This document shows positions 8,189 through 16,652 of a stretch of 64,000 nucleotides of DNA, in pieces; positions within the stretch are counted from its first letter, which is position 1; every line of letters starts with the position of its first letter. Source of the stretch: Alphaproteobacteria bacterium (GTDB taxonomy: Bacteria; Pseudomonadota; Alphaproteobacteria; JAUHZC01); NCBI GenBank assembly GCA_023898725.1, contig CP060236.1, positions 624,501 through 688,500 of the forward strand. The letters run 5' to 3'. Made by a program: the position numbers and the translations under genes. The notes under the pieces are model-generated. The model was not told the DNA's origin. It worked only from the letters and a program-made list of their open reading frames with translations, and did no database searches.

Positions 8189-10321
8189 TTAATGCAAGGC
8201 GATTTCTGCCACAGATTGGAGGCGCTTTTTTATCGCAAGAAGTAGCTTCTTTCGCAGGGGATCTGCTTCAACGACGGTAACAACAACAATATCTCCAAGG
8301 CTCCAGATATGTTTTCCTCGTTGGCCGACCATACGATTGGTTTTGTGATCATAGCTGTATCGATCGCCCAATAATGTTTCACGTGGAACAAATCCGGAAG
8401 CAGGATAGTCATCAAGTTCTACGTAAAGGCCAAATTTGGTAACCCCATCAATAATACCTTTGAAAGACCCTCCCCTGTGACCTTTCAGATAATTAATCAT
8501 ATAGCGTTCCCGCAACGAGCGTTCTGCCATATCTGCTTGGTGTTCTCGTTGCGTGATGTGGTTCGCAATGCGCTCAACTTCAGGCCGATTAAAGGGTGTG
8601 TGTTTCTCACGTCCCATGGCATGCAGAATGGCACGGTGCACAACAAAGTCAGCATAGCGACGAATAGGGGATGTAAAATGGGCATATTGTGGCAAATTCA
8701 ACCCAAAATGCCCTTGGTTTTCTGGATTGTAAATGGCACGAGTTTGCGTGCGTAAAACTAATTTACTCACGAGGCGCTGTAGGGGGCTATCCGAAACGTG
8801 TTGTAGAATTTGATCTAAGTGTTTAGGCTCGCGAATTTCACCTTTAGGGAGGGGAACACCAAGAGCCTTCAACGTGTCACGCAATTCTTTAATTTTCAAA
8901 GGATCTGGAATTTCATGGGTGCGATAGATCGCTTGTGTTTTGTGTTGCTGCAACATGTGGGCTGCTGCAACATTTGCAAGGATCATAAACTCCTCAATAA
9001 TGCGGTGACTATCGTAACGGTCGGCCGTCGCAAAAGATGTTTCTTCCGTTGTGGAATCAACGTGTATTTCAGTTTCAGGTAGATCAACGTTTAGCGTACC
9101 TCGATGTTGGCGTGCGCGTCGCAAAGCATGGTATGCACCAAGAAGATGATTCAGTTGGACAGTATCAAAACCTTTGGGTGCGTCAATCTCCCTCCCATCT
9201 AGATGGTTCTGCACTTGTTGATACGTCAATCGTGCGTGCGAGCGCATCAGAGCCCGCACAAATTTATAACGTTTACGGATGCCATTTTTATCAATCCATA
9301 AGTGAACCGCCAGACATGCACGATCCTCGTGTGGTTTCAAGGAACATAAATCATTTGATAGTTTTTCTGGAAGCATAGGAACAACGCGATCAGGAAAATA
9401 GACAGAGTTTCCACGGTTTTGGGCTTCGCGATCAAGCGCAGAGTTTGGTTGTACATAATAGCTGACATCTGCAATAGCTACCACGAGGTGCCATCCGTCC
9501 GGGTTGTCTGGATCTGGTTCCGCAAAAATAGCATCATCAAAATCCCGGGCATGGGCCCCATCAACCGTTACAAGTGGCATGTTCCGAAGGTCCACACGAT
9601 CAGCAATCGTTGGTATAGTGCCTTTTTCAGCTTCGTTAAGGGCATCGGGATGAAACGCAAGAGGCAGCTTATAGTTGTGTAGGGTAATCAACCCTAAAAT
9701 ATGAGAATCGGTGCAGTGACCAAGAATCTCTTCGACGGTTGCATGGAAGGTGCGGTGCTTCTGGGAAATTTTTGCAAGCACAATATCGCCTGATTTTGGG
9801 TGATGGCCATTGCCATCTACAGAAATCTTGGGTGGCCACCCACGTTCTGTGGGTTCGATAAAATCCCCCTGAGGGTGACAAGTGTAAACACCAGTAATGC
9901 GTGTTGTTTGATTCGTGATGGTTTCAATGATCTTAGCTGTATAGGCATAACTTTCCAGTTTTTCCTCAATACGCACCTTGAGGCGATCGCCAATACGGTG
10001 ATAGGTTTTCTCATTTTCTTGTATATGAATTAACCCTGCAAGATGTCCGGCATCGGGGCGGGCGAGAATATTACCTCTCTCATCAATCTCACTAATGACA
10101 ACAATAAGAATTTTGGGGAGTGGTAACCGTGAGAGTTTATTGCGAAAAATCTGGAGGTGTCCATCCTCACATAGCTGACGAATGATATGTCGTAAGTTGT
10201 TACGGTTGTTGGCGGTAATCTTAAAGGCTCGAGCTAACTCCCGCCGCGTGACCTCTCCCCGATTTTGCTCAATATAATGAAGAATCTCTGCAGATGTGGG
10301 AAAAGGGATTTCTGTGCTCAT
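8189..10321 (-). CDS. rnr: Ribonuclease R
   Basis: 3'-5' exoribonuclease that degrades structured RNA, 710 residues. Domain order is a winged-helix start (about 1-60), cold-shock-like OB folds, the RNB catalytic domain and a C-terminal S1 domain. The metal-binding acidic cluster is visible as DGAHARDFDDA at residues 254-264. The S1 domain (GIIDGVTKFGLYVELDDYPA) lies near residue 640. It is shorter than E. coli RNase R because the basic C-terminal tail is missing, as in many alphaproteobacteria. The ATG overlaps the topA stop by 4 bases, so the two are translationally coupled. Confidence 0.96.
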   Translation of the reverse strand: MSTEIPFPTSAEILHYIEQNRGEVTRRELARAFKITANNRNNLRHIIRQLCEDGHLQIFRNKLSRLPLPKILIVVISEIDERGNILARPDAGHLAGLIHIQENEKTYHRIGDRLKVRIEEKLESYAYTAKIIETITNQTTRITGVYTCHPQGDFIEPTERGWPPKISVDGNGHHPKSGDIVLAKISQKHRTFHATVEEILGHCTDSHILGLITLHNYKLPLAFHPDALNEAEKGTIPTIADRVDLRNMPLVTVDGAHARDFDDAIFAEPDPDNPDGWHLVVAIADVSYYVQPNSALDREAQNRGNSVYFPDRVVPMLPEKLSNDLCSLKPHEDRACLAVHLWIDKNGIRKRYKFVRALMRSHARLTYQQVQNHLDGREIDAPKGFDTVQLNHLLGAYHALRRARQHRGTLNVDLPETEIHVDSTTEETSFATADRYDSHRIIEEFMILANVAAAHMLQQHKTQAIYRTHEIPDPLKIKELRDTLKALGVPLPKGEIREPKHLDQILQHVSDSPLQRLVSKLVLRTQTRAIYNPENQGHFGLNLPQYAHFTSPIRRYADFVVHRAILHAMGREKHTPFNRPEVERIANHITQREHQADMAERSLRERYMINYLKGHRGGSFKGIIDGVTKFGLYVELDDYPASGFVPRETLLGDRYSYDHKTNRMVGQRGKHIWSLGDIVVVTVVEADPLRKKLLLAIKKRLQSVAEIALH

Positions 10322-12684
10322 TTTTTCGCTTTGCGTCCGAACGCTCGGGGAGGAGCGGATTTCTTTTTTGTGTAAAGGTCAATTGCTTCCGCTAAGGATA
10401 TCTCAAAAATATCCATGGATGAAGGAATAGATGCGAAAATTTTGCCAACCTTCACATAGGGACCAAATCGCCCTATATTAAGAACAACATCATCACCGGA
10501 CTCCTCTTCCTTACCAAGAGTTTTCGGTAGCTGTCCTATTTCAATGGCTTTTTCTAAGGTTAGGTTGGTGGGTGTAACACCGCGCGGCAGTGTGGCACGC
10601 TTAGGCTTTTCTTTGGGTTTTGTAGCCTCACCCCACTGTAGGTAGGCCCCGTATGGGCCTTTGCGAAGGGTTATTTCAAGCCCTGACACAGGATCTGTAC
10701 CAAGGAGTTTTGGCTCATTGGATTCTGCCCCATCACCCTCAGTGATGCTCTCTTCCGCAGTGCTTTGATCCATAAATTGTCGTGTGAACTTACATTCAGG
10801 ATAGCGTGAGCAGCCAATAAAACCCCCAAACTTCCCAAGTTTAAGGCTCAGAGTTCCACCATCTGTCTTGCTACAACTGGGACAGGAGCGATCTTTCTGT
10901 GCACCAAAAAGAAACTGTGCAAGGTCATCATTCAGCCTATCCAGCACCTCAGAGGTGCGCAGTTCCCCTGCATCGGCAATTTTTGCTGTGAAATTTTGCC
11001 AAAAATCCCCTAAAACAGTGAGCCATGCTTTTTCGCCACGAGAAATTTCATCAAGGCTTTCTTCAAGGTTTGCGGTAAAATCATAAGCGACATACTTATT
11101 GAAAAAATGCTCCAAGAAGGCAGTTACTATGCGTCCTCGAGACTCGGGAATAAATTGCTTTTTCTCTAGGCGCACATAGTTCCGCTCCAGTAAGGTTGAG
11201 ATAATCGAGGCGTAGGTGGAGGGACGTCCGATTCCTAGCTCCTCGAGTTTTTTGACCAGACTTGCCTCTGAGTAGCGGGGAGGAGGTTGGGTGAAATGCT
11301 GATGCCCTGTAACAGTCTTCGCATCGGCACGTTCATTGGATTTAACGGGTGGGAGAAGATTTTCTGTTTCGTCGTCCTCATCTGCTTCATCCCTGCCCTC
11401 ACGATACACACGTTGAAACCCATCAAAGGTACACGTTGAACCTGTTGCACGAAACGTATGATCTTTTGATGCATCATTGATGGTGACGCTTAACTGGTCA
11501 TAGCGAGCGTTTGCCATTTGGGACGCTGCCATGCGTTGCCACACAATTGTATAAAGCTTGAGCTGATCATCATCAAGATAGGTTTTGACCCCATCAGGGG
11601 TGCGGGTGATATCTGTCGGACGTATTGCTTCATGGGCTTCTTGAGCATTCTTGGTTTTCGTCGCATAAACGCGCGCATCTGCAGGCAGATAATCACCACC
11701 ATATGCTTTTGCAATGTGTGTTCGTGCCCCTGCAATAGCTTCTTGGGAAACTGTTACACCGTCTGTACGCATGTAAGTAATTAAACCGATACTTTCAGCA
11801 CCTATGTTAATTCCTTCATACAGTTGCTGGGCAATACGCATGGTTTTGCGGGCACCAAACCCTAGTTTTCGTGCTGCCTCTTGTTGCAACGTGGAGGTTG
11901 TGAAAGGTGCAGCAGGCTTGCGTTGCGTTTGTTTTGTCTCAACAGAGGAGATAGCATAGGTGAGATCTTTGAGGGTTGCGACCACATCTTGCGTTTGCGT
12001 CTCCTTGATCAAGGAAAATTTATCAAGCTTTTCACCTTTGTAGGATACTAGTTTTGCGACAAATGGTTTGTGGGTACCAACAAGAAATTGTCCCTCAACA
12101 TGCCAATACTCTTGGGCGTTGAAGCCTTCTATTTCTGTTTCACGTTCTGTAATGAGGCGCAGTGCTACAGACTGGACTCGCCCTGCTGAACGGCTTCCAG
12201 GGAGTTTTCGCCATAAGATGGGAGACAGGGAAAAACCGACAAGGTAATCAAGAGAGCGACGCGCAAGATAAGCATCAACCAAATTCTGGTCAACTTCACG
12301 GCCCTTAGCAATGGCTTCGGTGACAGCTCGTTTGGTGATTTCGTGAAAAACAACCCGTGTAATTGGTTGATCCTTGAGTACTTTTTTTTCACGCAGAGCT
12401 TCAACAATGTGCCAAGAAATTGCCTCTCCTTCGCGGTCTGGATCGGTTGCTAGAATAAGGCTACTTCCCTCTTTAACAAGCTTTGCAATAGCAGTAATTT
12501 GTTTTTTGGCCCGAGGGTCACTTTCCCACACCATAGCAAAATTTGCATCAGGGTTGACGGAGCCATCCTTGGAGGGAAGATCACGAATGTGTCCCATAGA
12601 GGCAATGACCTCATAGGTGTTGCCGAGATATTTTTGGATGGTACGCGCCTTAGCGGGCGATTCAACAATAACAATTTTTGCCAT
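10318..12684 (-). CDS. topA: DNA topoisomerase I
   Basis: Type IA topoisomerase relaxing negative supercoils, 788 residues. The Toprim domain starts at VIVESPAKA (residues 5-13) and carries DPDREGE at 81-87. The catalytic tyrosine is Tyr304 within GLITYMRTDG. A C-terminal CPSC...C...C zinc-finger-type repeat lies near residue 600, followed by a degenerate repeat (KGPYGAYLQWGE) and a basic tail. The protein is somewhat shorter than many alphaproteobacterial homologues because of fewer C-terminal repeats. It sits in the order rlmB-plsY-dprA-topA-rnr, part of which is widely conserved in alphaproteobacteria. Confidence 0.97.
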   Translation of the reverse strand: MAKIVIVESPAKARTIQKYLGNTYEVIASMGHIRDLPSKDGSVNPDANFAMVWESDPRAKKQITAIAKLVKEGSSLILATDPDREGEAISWHIVEALREKKVLKDQPITRVVFHEITKRAVTEAIAKGREVDQNLVDAYLARRSLDYLVGFSLSPILWRKLPGSRSAGRVQSVALRLITERETEIEGFNAQEYWHVEGQFLVGTHKPFVAKLVSYKGEKLDKFSLIKETQTQDVVATLKDLTYAISSVETKQTQRKPAAPFTTSTLQQEAARKLGFGARKTMRIAQQLYEGINIGAESIGLITYMRTDGVTVSQEAIAGARTHIAKAYGGDYLPADARVYATKTKNAQEAHEAIRPTDITRTPDGVKTYLDDDQLKLYTIVWQRMAASQMANARYDQLSVTINDASKDHTFRATGSTCTFDGFQRVYREGRDEADEDDETENLLPPVKSNERADAKTVTGHQHFTQPPPRYSEASLVKKLEELGIGRPSTYASIISTLLERNYVRLEKKQFIPESRGRIVTAFLEHFFNKYVAYDFTANLEESLDEISRGEKAWLTVLGDFWQNFTAKIADAGELRTSEVLDRLNDDLAQFLFGAQKDRSCPSCSKTDGGTLSLKLGKFGGFIGCSRYPECKFTRQFMDQSTAEESITEGDGAESNEPKLLGTDPVSGLEITLRKGPYGAYLQWGEATKPKEKPKRATLPRGVTPTNLTLEKAIEIGQLPKTLGKEEESGDDVVLNIGRFGPYVKVGKIFASIPSSMDIFEISLAEAIDLYTKKKSAPPRAFGRKAKK

Positions 12685-12707
12685 AGGGCTGGGAAACCTC
12701 CACTATA

Positions 12708-13850
12708 CTAGTAAGTCAAGACAAGTGATTGATCGTGGGTGCGTGCGATCTTTCCTTCAAGTTCAAGCTCTGCGATCAGCTGACACAGAGTATCCATTGA
12801 TGTTTTGCATTTTACGGCAAGGTCGTCAATGGGTGTTGGGCTGAAACTGAGGAGTTCTAACACTTGCTGGTGAGCCGCTGTGTATCCTTCAAGAATTGAT
12901 GAGTCAGGAAAAAATGAGGGTGATTGGGTTTTTTGTGCCCGTTGATGAAAAATAGGTGTTTTGGCAAAACAGTTTTCTATAATATCCGTTGCGGTGCTAA
13001 GGGGGATAGCTCCTTGCTTGAGCAACTCAATGCTTCCGATAAAGCGAGGATCTTCGGGGAAACCAGGAATGACGTAGATATCTTTCCCGAGTTCGTTTCC
13101 GAGGCGGGCTGTTATAAGGGATCCTGACCTTGCACCCGCTTCAGCGACGAGAATAGATTGAGACAACGCGGCAATTATACGGTTCCGGCGCGGAAAGTTT
13201 TGGGCACGAGGAGGAGTCCCAGGGGGGAACTCACTAATAATGAGCCCATTCAATTTTTCTAACGTATCAAAAAGTGCCCTATTCTCCTGGGGGTAGATGA
13301 CATCAGTTCCGCACCCAAGAACCGCAATTGTGCCAGTTGAAAGGCTTGCTTCATGCGCACAGGTATCAATGCCCTTTGCAAAACCTGACGTAATAATATA
13401 TCCATGGGCCCCCAATTCCCGGACAATTTTCTGGACAAACTTTTGTGTATTGAGAGACGCATTACGCGCGCCGACCACCCCAATTTGTGGTACTGATAAA
13501 AGGGTGTTTTTTCCACGATACCACAGTACTGATGGAGCGTCGTCCAGCTGAAAAAGACAATCAGGGTAGTGCGTATCACACGCAAGAATATAACCCGTAT
13601 TTTGGGGGACTTGTTCTATTTTTTCTATTGATAGCGTGTGTGGATATAGATAATCATGCTCTTCAAGAAACGCGTCTATTTGATGAGACCAGGGTGCCTC
13701 TCGCGCCAAGGATATGGGCGATCTTTTTTCTTTGTGATAGGCACGCAACAAGGGCGCTTTCATTCCCTTACAGCGGGCAAGAGCGTACCAATACCTACTG
13801 TTCATGGGGTCATGGGGGGCGTGGCCAGAAATGTTTGTGTAGGATGTCAC
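12708..13850 (-). CDS. dprA: DNA-processing protein DprA (Smf)
   Basis: DprA binds single-stranded DNA and loads RecA, classically during natural transformation. The Rossmann-like domain shows GVVGARNAS, GFAKGIDTCAHEASL, LGCGTDVIYP, RNRIIAALS and AGARSGSLITA in order. A C-terminal winged-helix follows (TPIDDLAVKCKTSMDTL). The frame is open back to 13910, overlapping plsY. I chose the GTG at 13850, two bases after the plsY stop; an ATG at 13805 (MNSRYWY) is the other option. DprA alone does not prove competence, since no other competence gene is in the window. Confidence 0.92.
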   Translation of the reverse strand: MTSYTNISGHAPHDPMNSRYWYALARCKGMKAPLLRAYHKEKRSPISLAREAPWSHQIDAFLEEHDYLYPHTLSIEKIEQVPQNTGYILACDTHYPDCLFQLDDAPSVLWYRGKNTLLSVPQIGVVGARNASLNTQKFVQKIVRELGAHGYIITSGFAKGIDTCAHEASLSTGTIAVLGCGTDVIYPQENRALFDTLEKLNGLIISEFPPGTPPRAQNFPRRNRIIAALSQSILVAEAGARSGSLITARLGNELGKDIYVIPGFPEDPRFIGSIELLKQGAIPLSTATDIIENCFAKTPIFHQRAQKTQSPSFFPDSSILEGYTAAHQQVLELLSFSPTPIDDLAVKCKTSMDTLCQLIAELELEGKIARTHDQSLVLTY

Positions 13851-13852
13851 GG

Positions 13853-14446
13853 TTAAATACGCCCCTCTTCTGCGTAAACAAGGCGTTGAATGTTTCCACG
13901 ATGTTGCCATATAATCAGGGCATACATGATGCCTCCATAGAGAAATGCAATGTGTTGGGCGTAAAGCCCGTACCCAAGGCTCAAAGATATCCCTGTTAAT
14001 GTCCCGAGTGACGACAGGCGTGTGGCTTTAATAATAATGAGGGCGGGAATAACCCCCAGAAGTGTCATCGCATAGGGAAAGTAATCATGTGTAAAAATTA
14101 TCCCCAAGAAAACCGCAATACCTTTGCCCCCCTTAAATCCTAACCAGAGTGGCCAGCAGTGCCCAATGATCAGGATAATCCCTGAGAAACCTATTTCATG
14201 GACATTGGCCCCGATATGCTTAAGAAAAGCAAGGCACCCGTATGCTTTTGCCGTGTCACAGGCGAGTGTTGCAATGCCGGCAAGTGTGCTCCCTGATCGC
14301 AAGGCATTGGTTGCTCCAACGCTTCCGGACCCAAATCGGCGAATATCTTTGTGCGTGAGGACTTTTGTAAAGATATAACCAAACGGGATCGCTCCAATAA
14401 AATATGCAAGTATGTAATATAGAGGGGGGTGTGCAAGGAGATCCAT
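13853..14446 (-). CDS. plsY: Glycerol-3-phosphate acyltransferase PlsY
   Basis: Inner-membrane enzyme that transfers the acyl group from acyl-phosphate to glycerol-3-phosphate, the first step of phospholipid synthesis. It has 197 residues with five or so hydrophobic helices. The active-site motifs are FGSGSVGATNALR (near residue 37) and GFKGGKGIAVFLG (near residue 103). It needs PlsX, which is not in the window. It is spaced 2 bases from rlmB upstream and about 2 bases from dprA downstream, so it is clearly within an operon. Confidence 0.96.
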   Translation of the reverse strand: MDLLAHPPLYYILAYFIGAIPFGYIFTKVLTHKDIRRFGSGSVGATNALRSGSTLAGIATLACDTAKAYGCLAFLKHIGANVHEIGFSGIILIIGHCWPLWLGFKGGKGIAVFLGIIFTHDYFPYAMTLLGVIPALIIIKATRLSSLGTLTGISLSLGYGLYAQHIAFLYGGIMYALIIWQHRGNIQRLVYAEEGRI

Positions 14447-14448
14447 GG

Positions 14449-15192
14449 TTATTTGTGCCCTAAAGTAAGTGTGGAAAGTGTAACAGCCGTTGCAACGGAT
14501 ACATTGAGTGTGGGAAAATTGGGATTGGTTGCTATACGAGCTGTGATATCACAATTTTTGAGAACTTGGGGGCGAATTCCCTTCCCTTCTGATCCCATCA
14601 CCACTGCGAGCTTCTCGTATGTTGGGACTTTATCCAGTGTTGTTTGTGCATGCTCACTTAAGCCCAAACACCAATAGCCGTTTTCCTTCAATGTTTCTTG
14701 CGTGGCTGCAATGTTGCCGACGCGGGTGATAGGGACGTACTCAAGGGCTCCGCAGGCTGCTTTTACAAGACTTGGTGTTTCTGTGGCAGGCGTTTGACGG
14801 TCATGGCATATAATTCCCTTGACGCCGAAGGCGGCACATGTGCGAACAATGGCGCCAATATTTTGAGGATCGGTGAGATTATCTAAGATGAGCAGAGTGT
14901 GCGCGCCTTTGTTTTTGGCAAGGTGTTTCAAAAGATTCCCGAGATTGGGTTGGGGAAGGGGGTCACAATAGAGGATCACTCCTTGATGAACGGCATCATT
15001 GCCACATATGCGACTCATTGCTCCCATTTCGAGAATATCATGAGGAATTCCTGCGCCAATATTTAGCATCGTTGCTGCTGAAGTGCTGGTGAGAAGTCTG
15101 TACAGCGTCCGTTGAGGGTTTCTCAGTGCGTGTTGCACAGAGTGCGTGCCATAAATAAAATGCTTCACGTCAGAAAAACTACAATTTTTCAA
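14449..15192 (-). CDS. rlmB: TrmH-family 23S rRNA 2'-O-methyltransferase (RlmB-like)
   Basis: SpoU/TrmH-class RNA ribose methyltransferase of 247 residues with a knotted SAM-binding C-terminal domain. Motif 1 is NIGAIVRTCAAFGVKGI (near 110), motif 2 is MGSEGKGIRPQVLKNCD and motif 3 is LNVSVATAVTL near the C-terminus. The N-terminal substrate-binding domain begins with YGTHSVQHAL, typical of RlmB, which methylates G2251 of 23S rRNA. The target nucleotide is inferred from family resemblance. It is the first gene of the five-gene minus-strand operon ending at rnr and lies upstream of the tRNA-Tyr/Gly/tuf block, as in other alphaproteobacteria. Confidence 0.9.
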   Translation of the reverse strand: MKNCSFSDVKHFIYGTHSVQHALRNPQRTLYRLLTSTSAATMLNIGAGIPHDILEMGAMSRICGNDAVHQGVILYCDPLPQPNLGNLLKHLAKNKGAHTLLILDNLTDPQNIGAIVRTCAAFGVKGIICHDRQTPATETPSLVKAACGALEYVPITRVGNIAATQETLKENGYWCLGLSEHAQTTLDKVPTYEKLAVVMGSEGKGIRPQVLKNCDITARIATNPNFPTLNVSVATAVTLSTLTLGHK

Positions 15193-15250
15193 ACAATATA
15201 AGCGGTTACGACTACTGGTGAAAGATATTATTCACAGAACGTTGAAGAAT

Positions 15251-15275
15251 TTGGTGTTTTTGTGAAAAACACCAA
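15251..15275. repeat. Perfect short inverted repeat upstream of rlmB
   Basis: Two 11-base arms (15251-15261 and 15265-15275) are perfect reverse complements around a 3-base centre. It lies about 60 bases upstream of the rlmB start. No T tract follows on either strand, so it does not look like an ordinary terminator. It could be a leader hairpin in the rlmB mRNA or a protein-binding palindrome. Confidence 0.55.
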
Positions 15276-15448
15276 TAGCAAGTGTGCGTTCATAAGACTA
15301 CATCCCCTCTTGTTGGCGTCTAAGAGAAGCCATAACTATTGTTGAAAAATATGGTTTTTATATTCTAATGCTCCTTATTTATAAATAATTTAACCGTTTT
15401 TAAACAGATATTGTGTATGATGAGGTGATTAAAAAGATTCTTAATTAA

Positions 15449-16198
15449 ATGAAAAAGCTTATTAAATATTATATTTTTTCAATGGTTTTTCTTGTATTTG
15501 TTTACGTGACTGTGGGTTCGGGAAAGCTCTTTGCGCGTTATTCCGGCGAGTCTGATCGACAGGAAAACAGCAGAGTGTATGACCTCGTTCGTAATGTTGA
15601 TCGCATGATGTCAGAGTTAGAAAGTATGCGTCGTTCCCTCATGTCCTTTCAGTCGGATCAATCGAGCGATCCGGTGACGGATAGAACATCAAGAACTTTT
15701 GAGCCATCGACGGGGGGCGCGATTGAAAACTTCAGGTTCTTTATTAAAAACACCGATGGCTCTTTTGATCCCAGCCACGACGGAGTTGTTATTGCACACC
15801 AACAGCAAGGCTCTGGTATGCAACGAGAGGGAAGCTCTGGCCATATGAGTCGTATCGTTGCCACCGTACCGCGCTTGGATGCGCGGCGGGTTGATCGATA
15901 CACGGGCGAACAGGATGTGCCTGATGTTCTAAAAAATAGCACGCGGCGATTAACACTTACGCTCGTGGAGCGTTTCTCCGGCCGTGTTGGCGATTTTCGA
16001 GAGGAAAACATTAGAGTTTCTGCCTCATGTTTATTTCAAGGGCGCCCTGTAGAGAACATTGATCCTGCAACAATCGGCGGTAGTATCAATATCCATACCT
16101 ATAAAGATAACCTTGGGAAAGCACGGTGTGATGTTTATGCCAATAGGCCGGATCTTGAGCATGCGCTGAGGAATCGAGAGAATGGAAATGGCCCTTAA
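15449..16198 (+). CDS. Hypothetical exported or membrane-anchored protein
   Basis: Protein of 249 residues that I do not recognise. The N-terminus is two lysines, a hydrophobic stretch (about residues 8-24) and then a polar region, consistent with an uncleaved anchor or signal peptide. Residues 40-75 are a helical, charged stretch (MMSELESMRRSLMSF) followed by a Ser/Thr-rich linker. The C-terminal part (about 150-240) has alternating polar and hydrophobic residues suggesting beta structure. It has its own terminator and interrupts the usual rlmB-to-tRNA junction, so it is probably an accessory gene. No catalytic motif is visible. Confidence 0.75.
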   Translation: MKKLIKYYIFSMVFLVFVYVTVGSGKLFARYSGESDRQENSRVYDLVRNVDRMMSELESMRRSLMSFQSDQSSDPVTDRTSRTFEPSTGGAIENFRFFIKNTDGSFDPSHDGVVIAHQQQGSGMQREGSSGHMSRIVATVPRLDARRVDRYTGEQDVPDVLKNSTRRLTLTLVERFSGRVGDFREENIRVSASCLFQGRPVENIDPATIGGSINIHTYKDNLGKARCDVYANRPDLEHALRNRENGNGP

Positions 16199-16287
16199 TG
16201 AGGGATTTTTATTTCCTAAGATTAGCTTAATCTCACAGTAATGTTCACACCCTTTTTTGATAACCTCAGCAGTTTTTACGTACGAGG

Positions 16288-16318
16288 TGCCTGTGTGATT
16301 CCCTCGCAGGCATTTTTT
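16288..16318 (+). terminator. Intrinsic terminator after the hypothetical gene
   Basis: An 8-bp stem with one wobble pair (16288-16295 with 16305-16312) is followed immediately by six T. It lies about 90 bases after the stop of the 15449 gene and before the tRNA promoter. Confidence 0.8.
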
Positions 16319-16360
16319 GCATACTCTTTTTTGCGTGGAAATGTTTTTTGGTATTACGCC

Positions 16361-16389
16361 TTGAGATCCTGAAAGTTTTGGTGTAAAGA
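16361..16389 (+). promoter_or_regulatory. Probable promoter of the tRNA-Tyr/Gly/tuf unit
   Basis: TTGAGA (16361-16366, 5 of 6 to the -35 consensus) and TAAAGA (16384-16389, weak -10) are 17 bases apart. The expected start would be near 16396, just before the mature tRNA-Tyr end at 16404. The position between a terminator and the tRNA supports it. Confidence 0.5.
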
Positions 16390-16403
16390 CGTAATGGGTA
16401 TCT

Positions 16404-16489
16404 GGAGGGATGGCCGAGCGGTCAAAGGCAACAGACTGTAAATCTGTCGACGTATGTCTACGTAGGTTCAAATCCTACTCCCTCCACCA
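16404..16489 (+). tRNA. tRNA-Tyr (GTA)
   Basis: Full class II cloverleaf with a long variable arm. The acceptor 16404-16410 pairs with 16479-16485, the anticodon GTA is at 16438-16440, the T-loop is TTCAAAT, and CCA is encoded at 16487-16489. It is followed 16 bases later by tRNA-Gly, the classic tyr-gly-tuf order. Confidence 0.97.
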
Positions 16490-16505
16490 CCCTGGGAAAT
16501 GTTGT

Positions 16506-16579
16506 GCGGGTGTAGCTTAGTGGTAAAGCTCCAGCCTTCCAAGCTGGCTACGTGGGTCCGATTCCCATCACCCGCTCCA
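16506..16579 (+). tRNA. tRNA-Gly (TCC)
   Basis: 74-base tRNA. The acceptor GCGGGTG (16506-16512) pairs with 16569-16575, the anticodon TCC is at 16538-16540 within the stem CCAGC/GCTGG, and CCA is encoded at 16577-16579. It reads GGA and GGG glycine codons and is co-transcribed with tRNA-Tyr and probably tuf. Confidence 0.97.
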
Positions 16580-16652
16580 TCAATACCATTCCCCACGGTT
16601 ATTTTTGTGTTATGAGTATATTAAGTAATTCTATAAAGGGTGTGAAAAAAAC

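Noticed and set aside
13487..13999. A 170-codon plus-strand open frame across the dprA-plsY junction.
   Set aside because: It runs antisense to two well-identified genes, shows no recognisable domain and has no ribosome site; it is a shadow of their codons.
16031..16471. A 146-codon minus-strand frame covering the end of the exported gene and tRNA-Tyr.
   Set aside because: It reads through the complement of a tRNA and a terminator; such antisense-tRNA frames are a known artefact.
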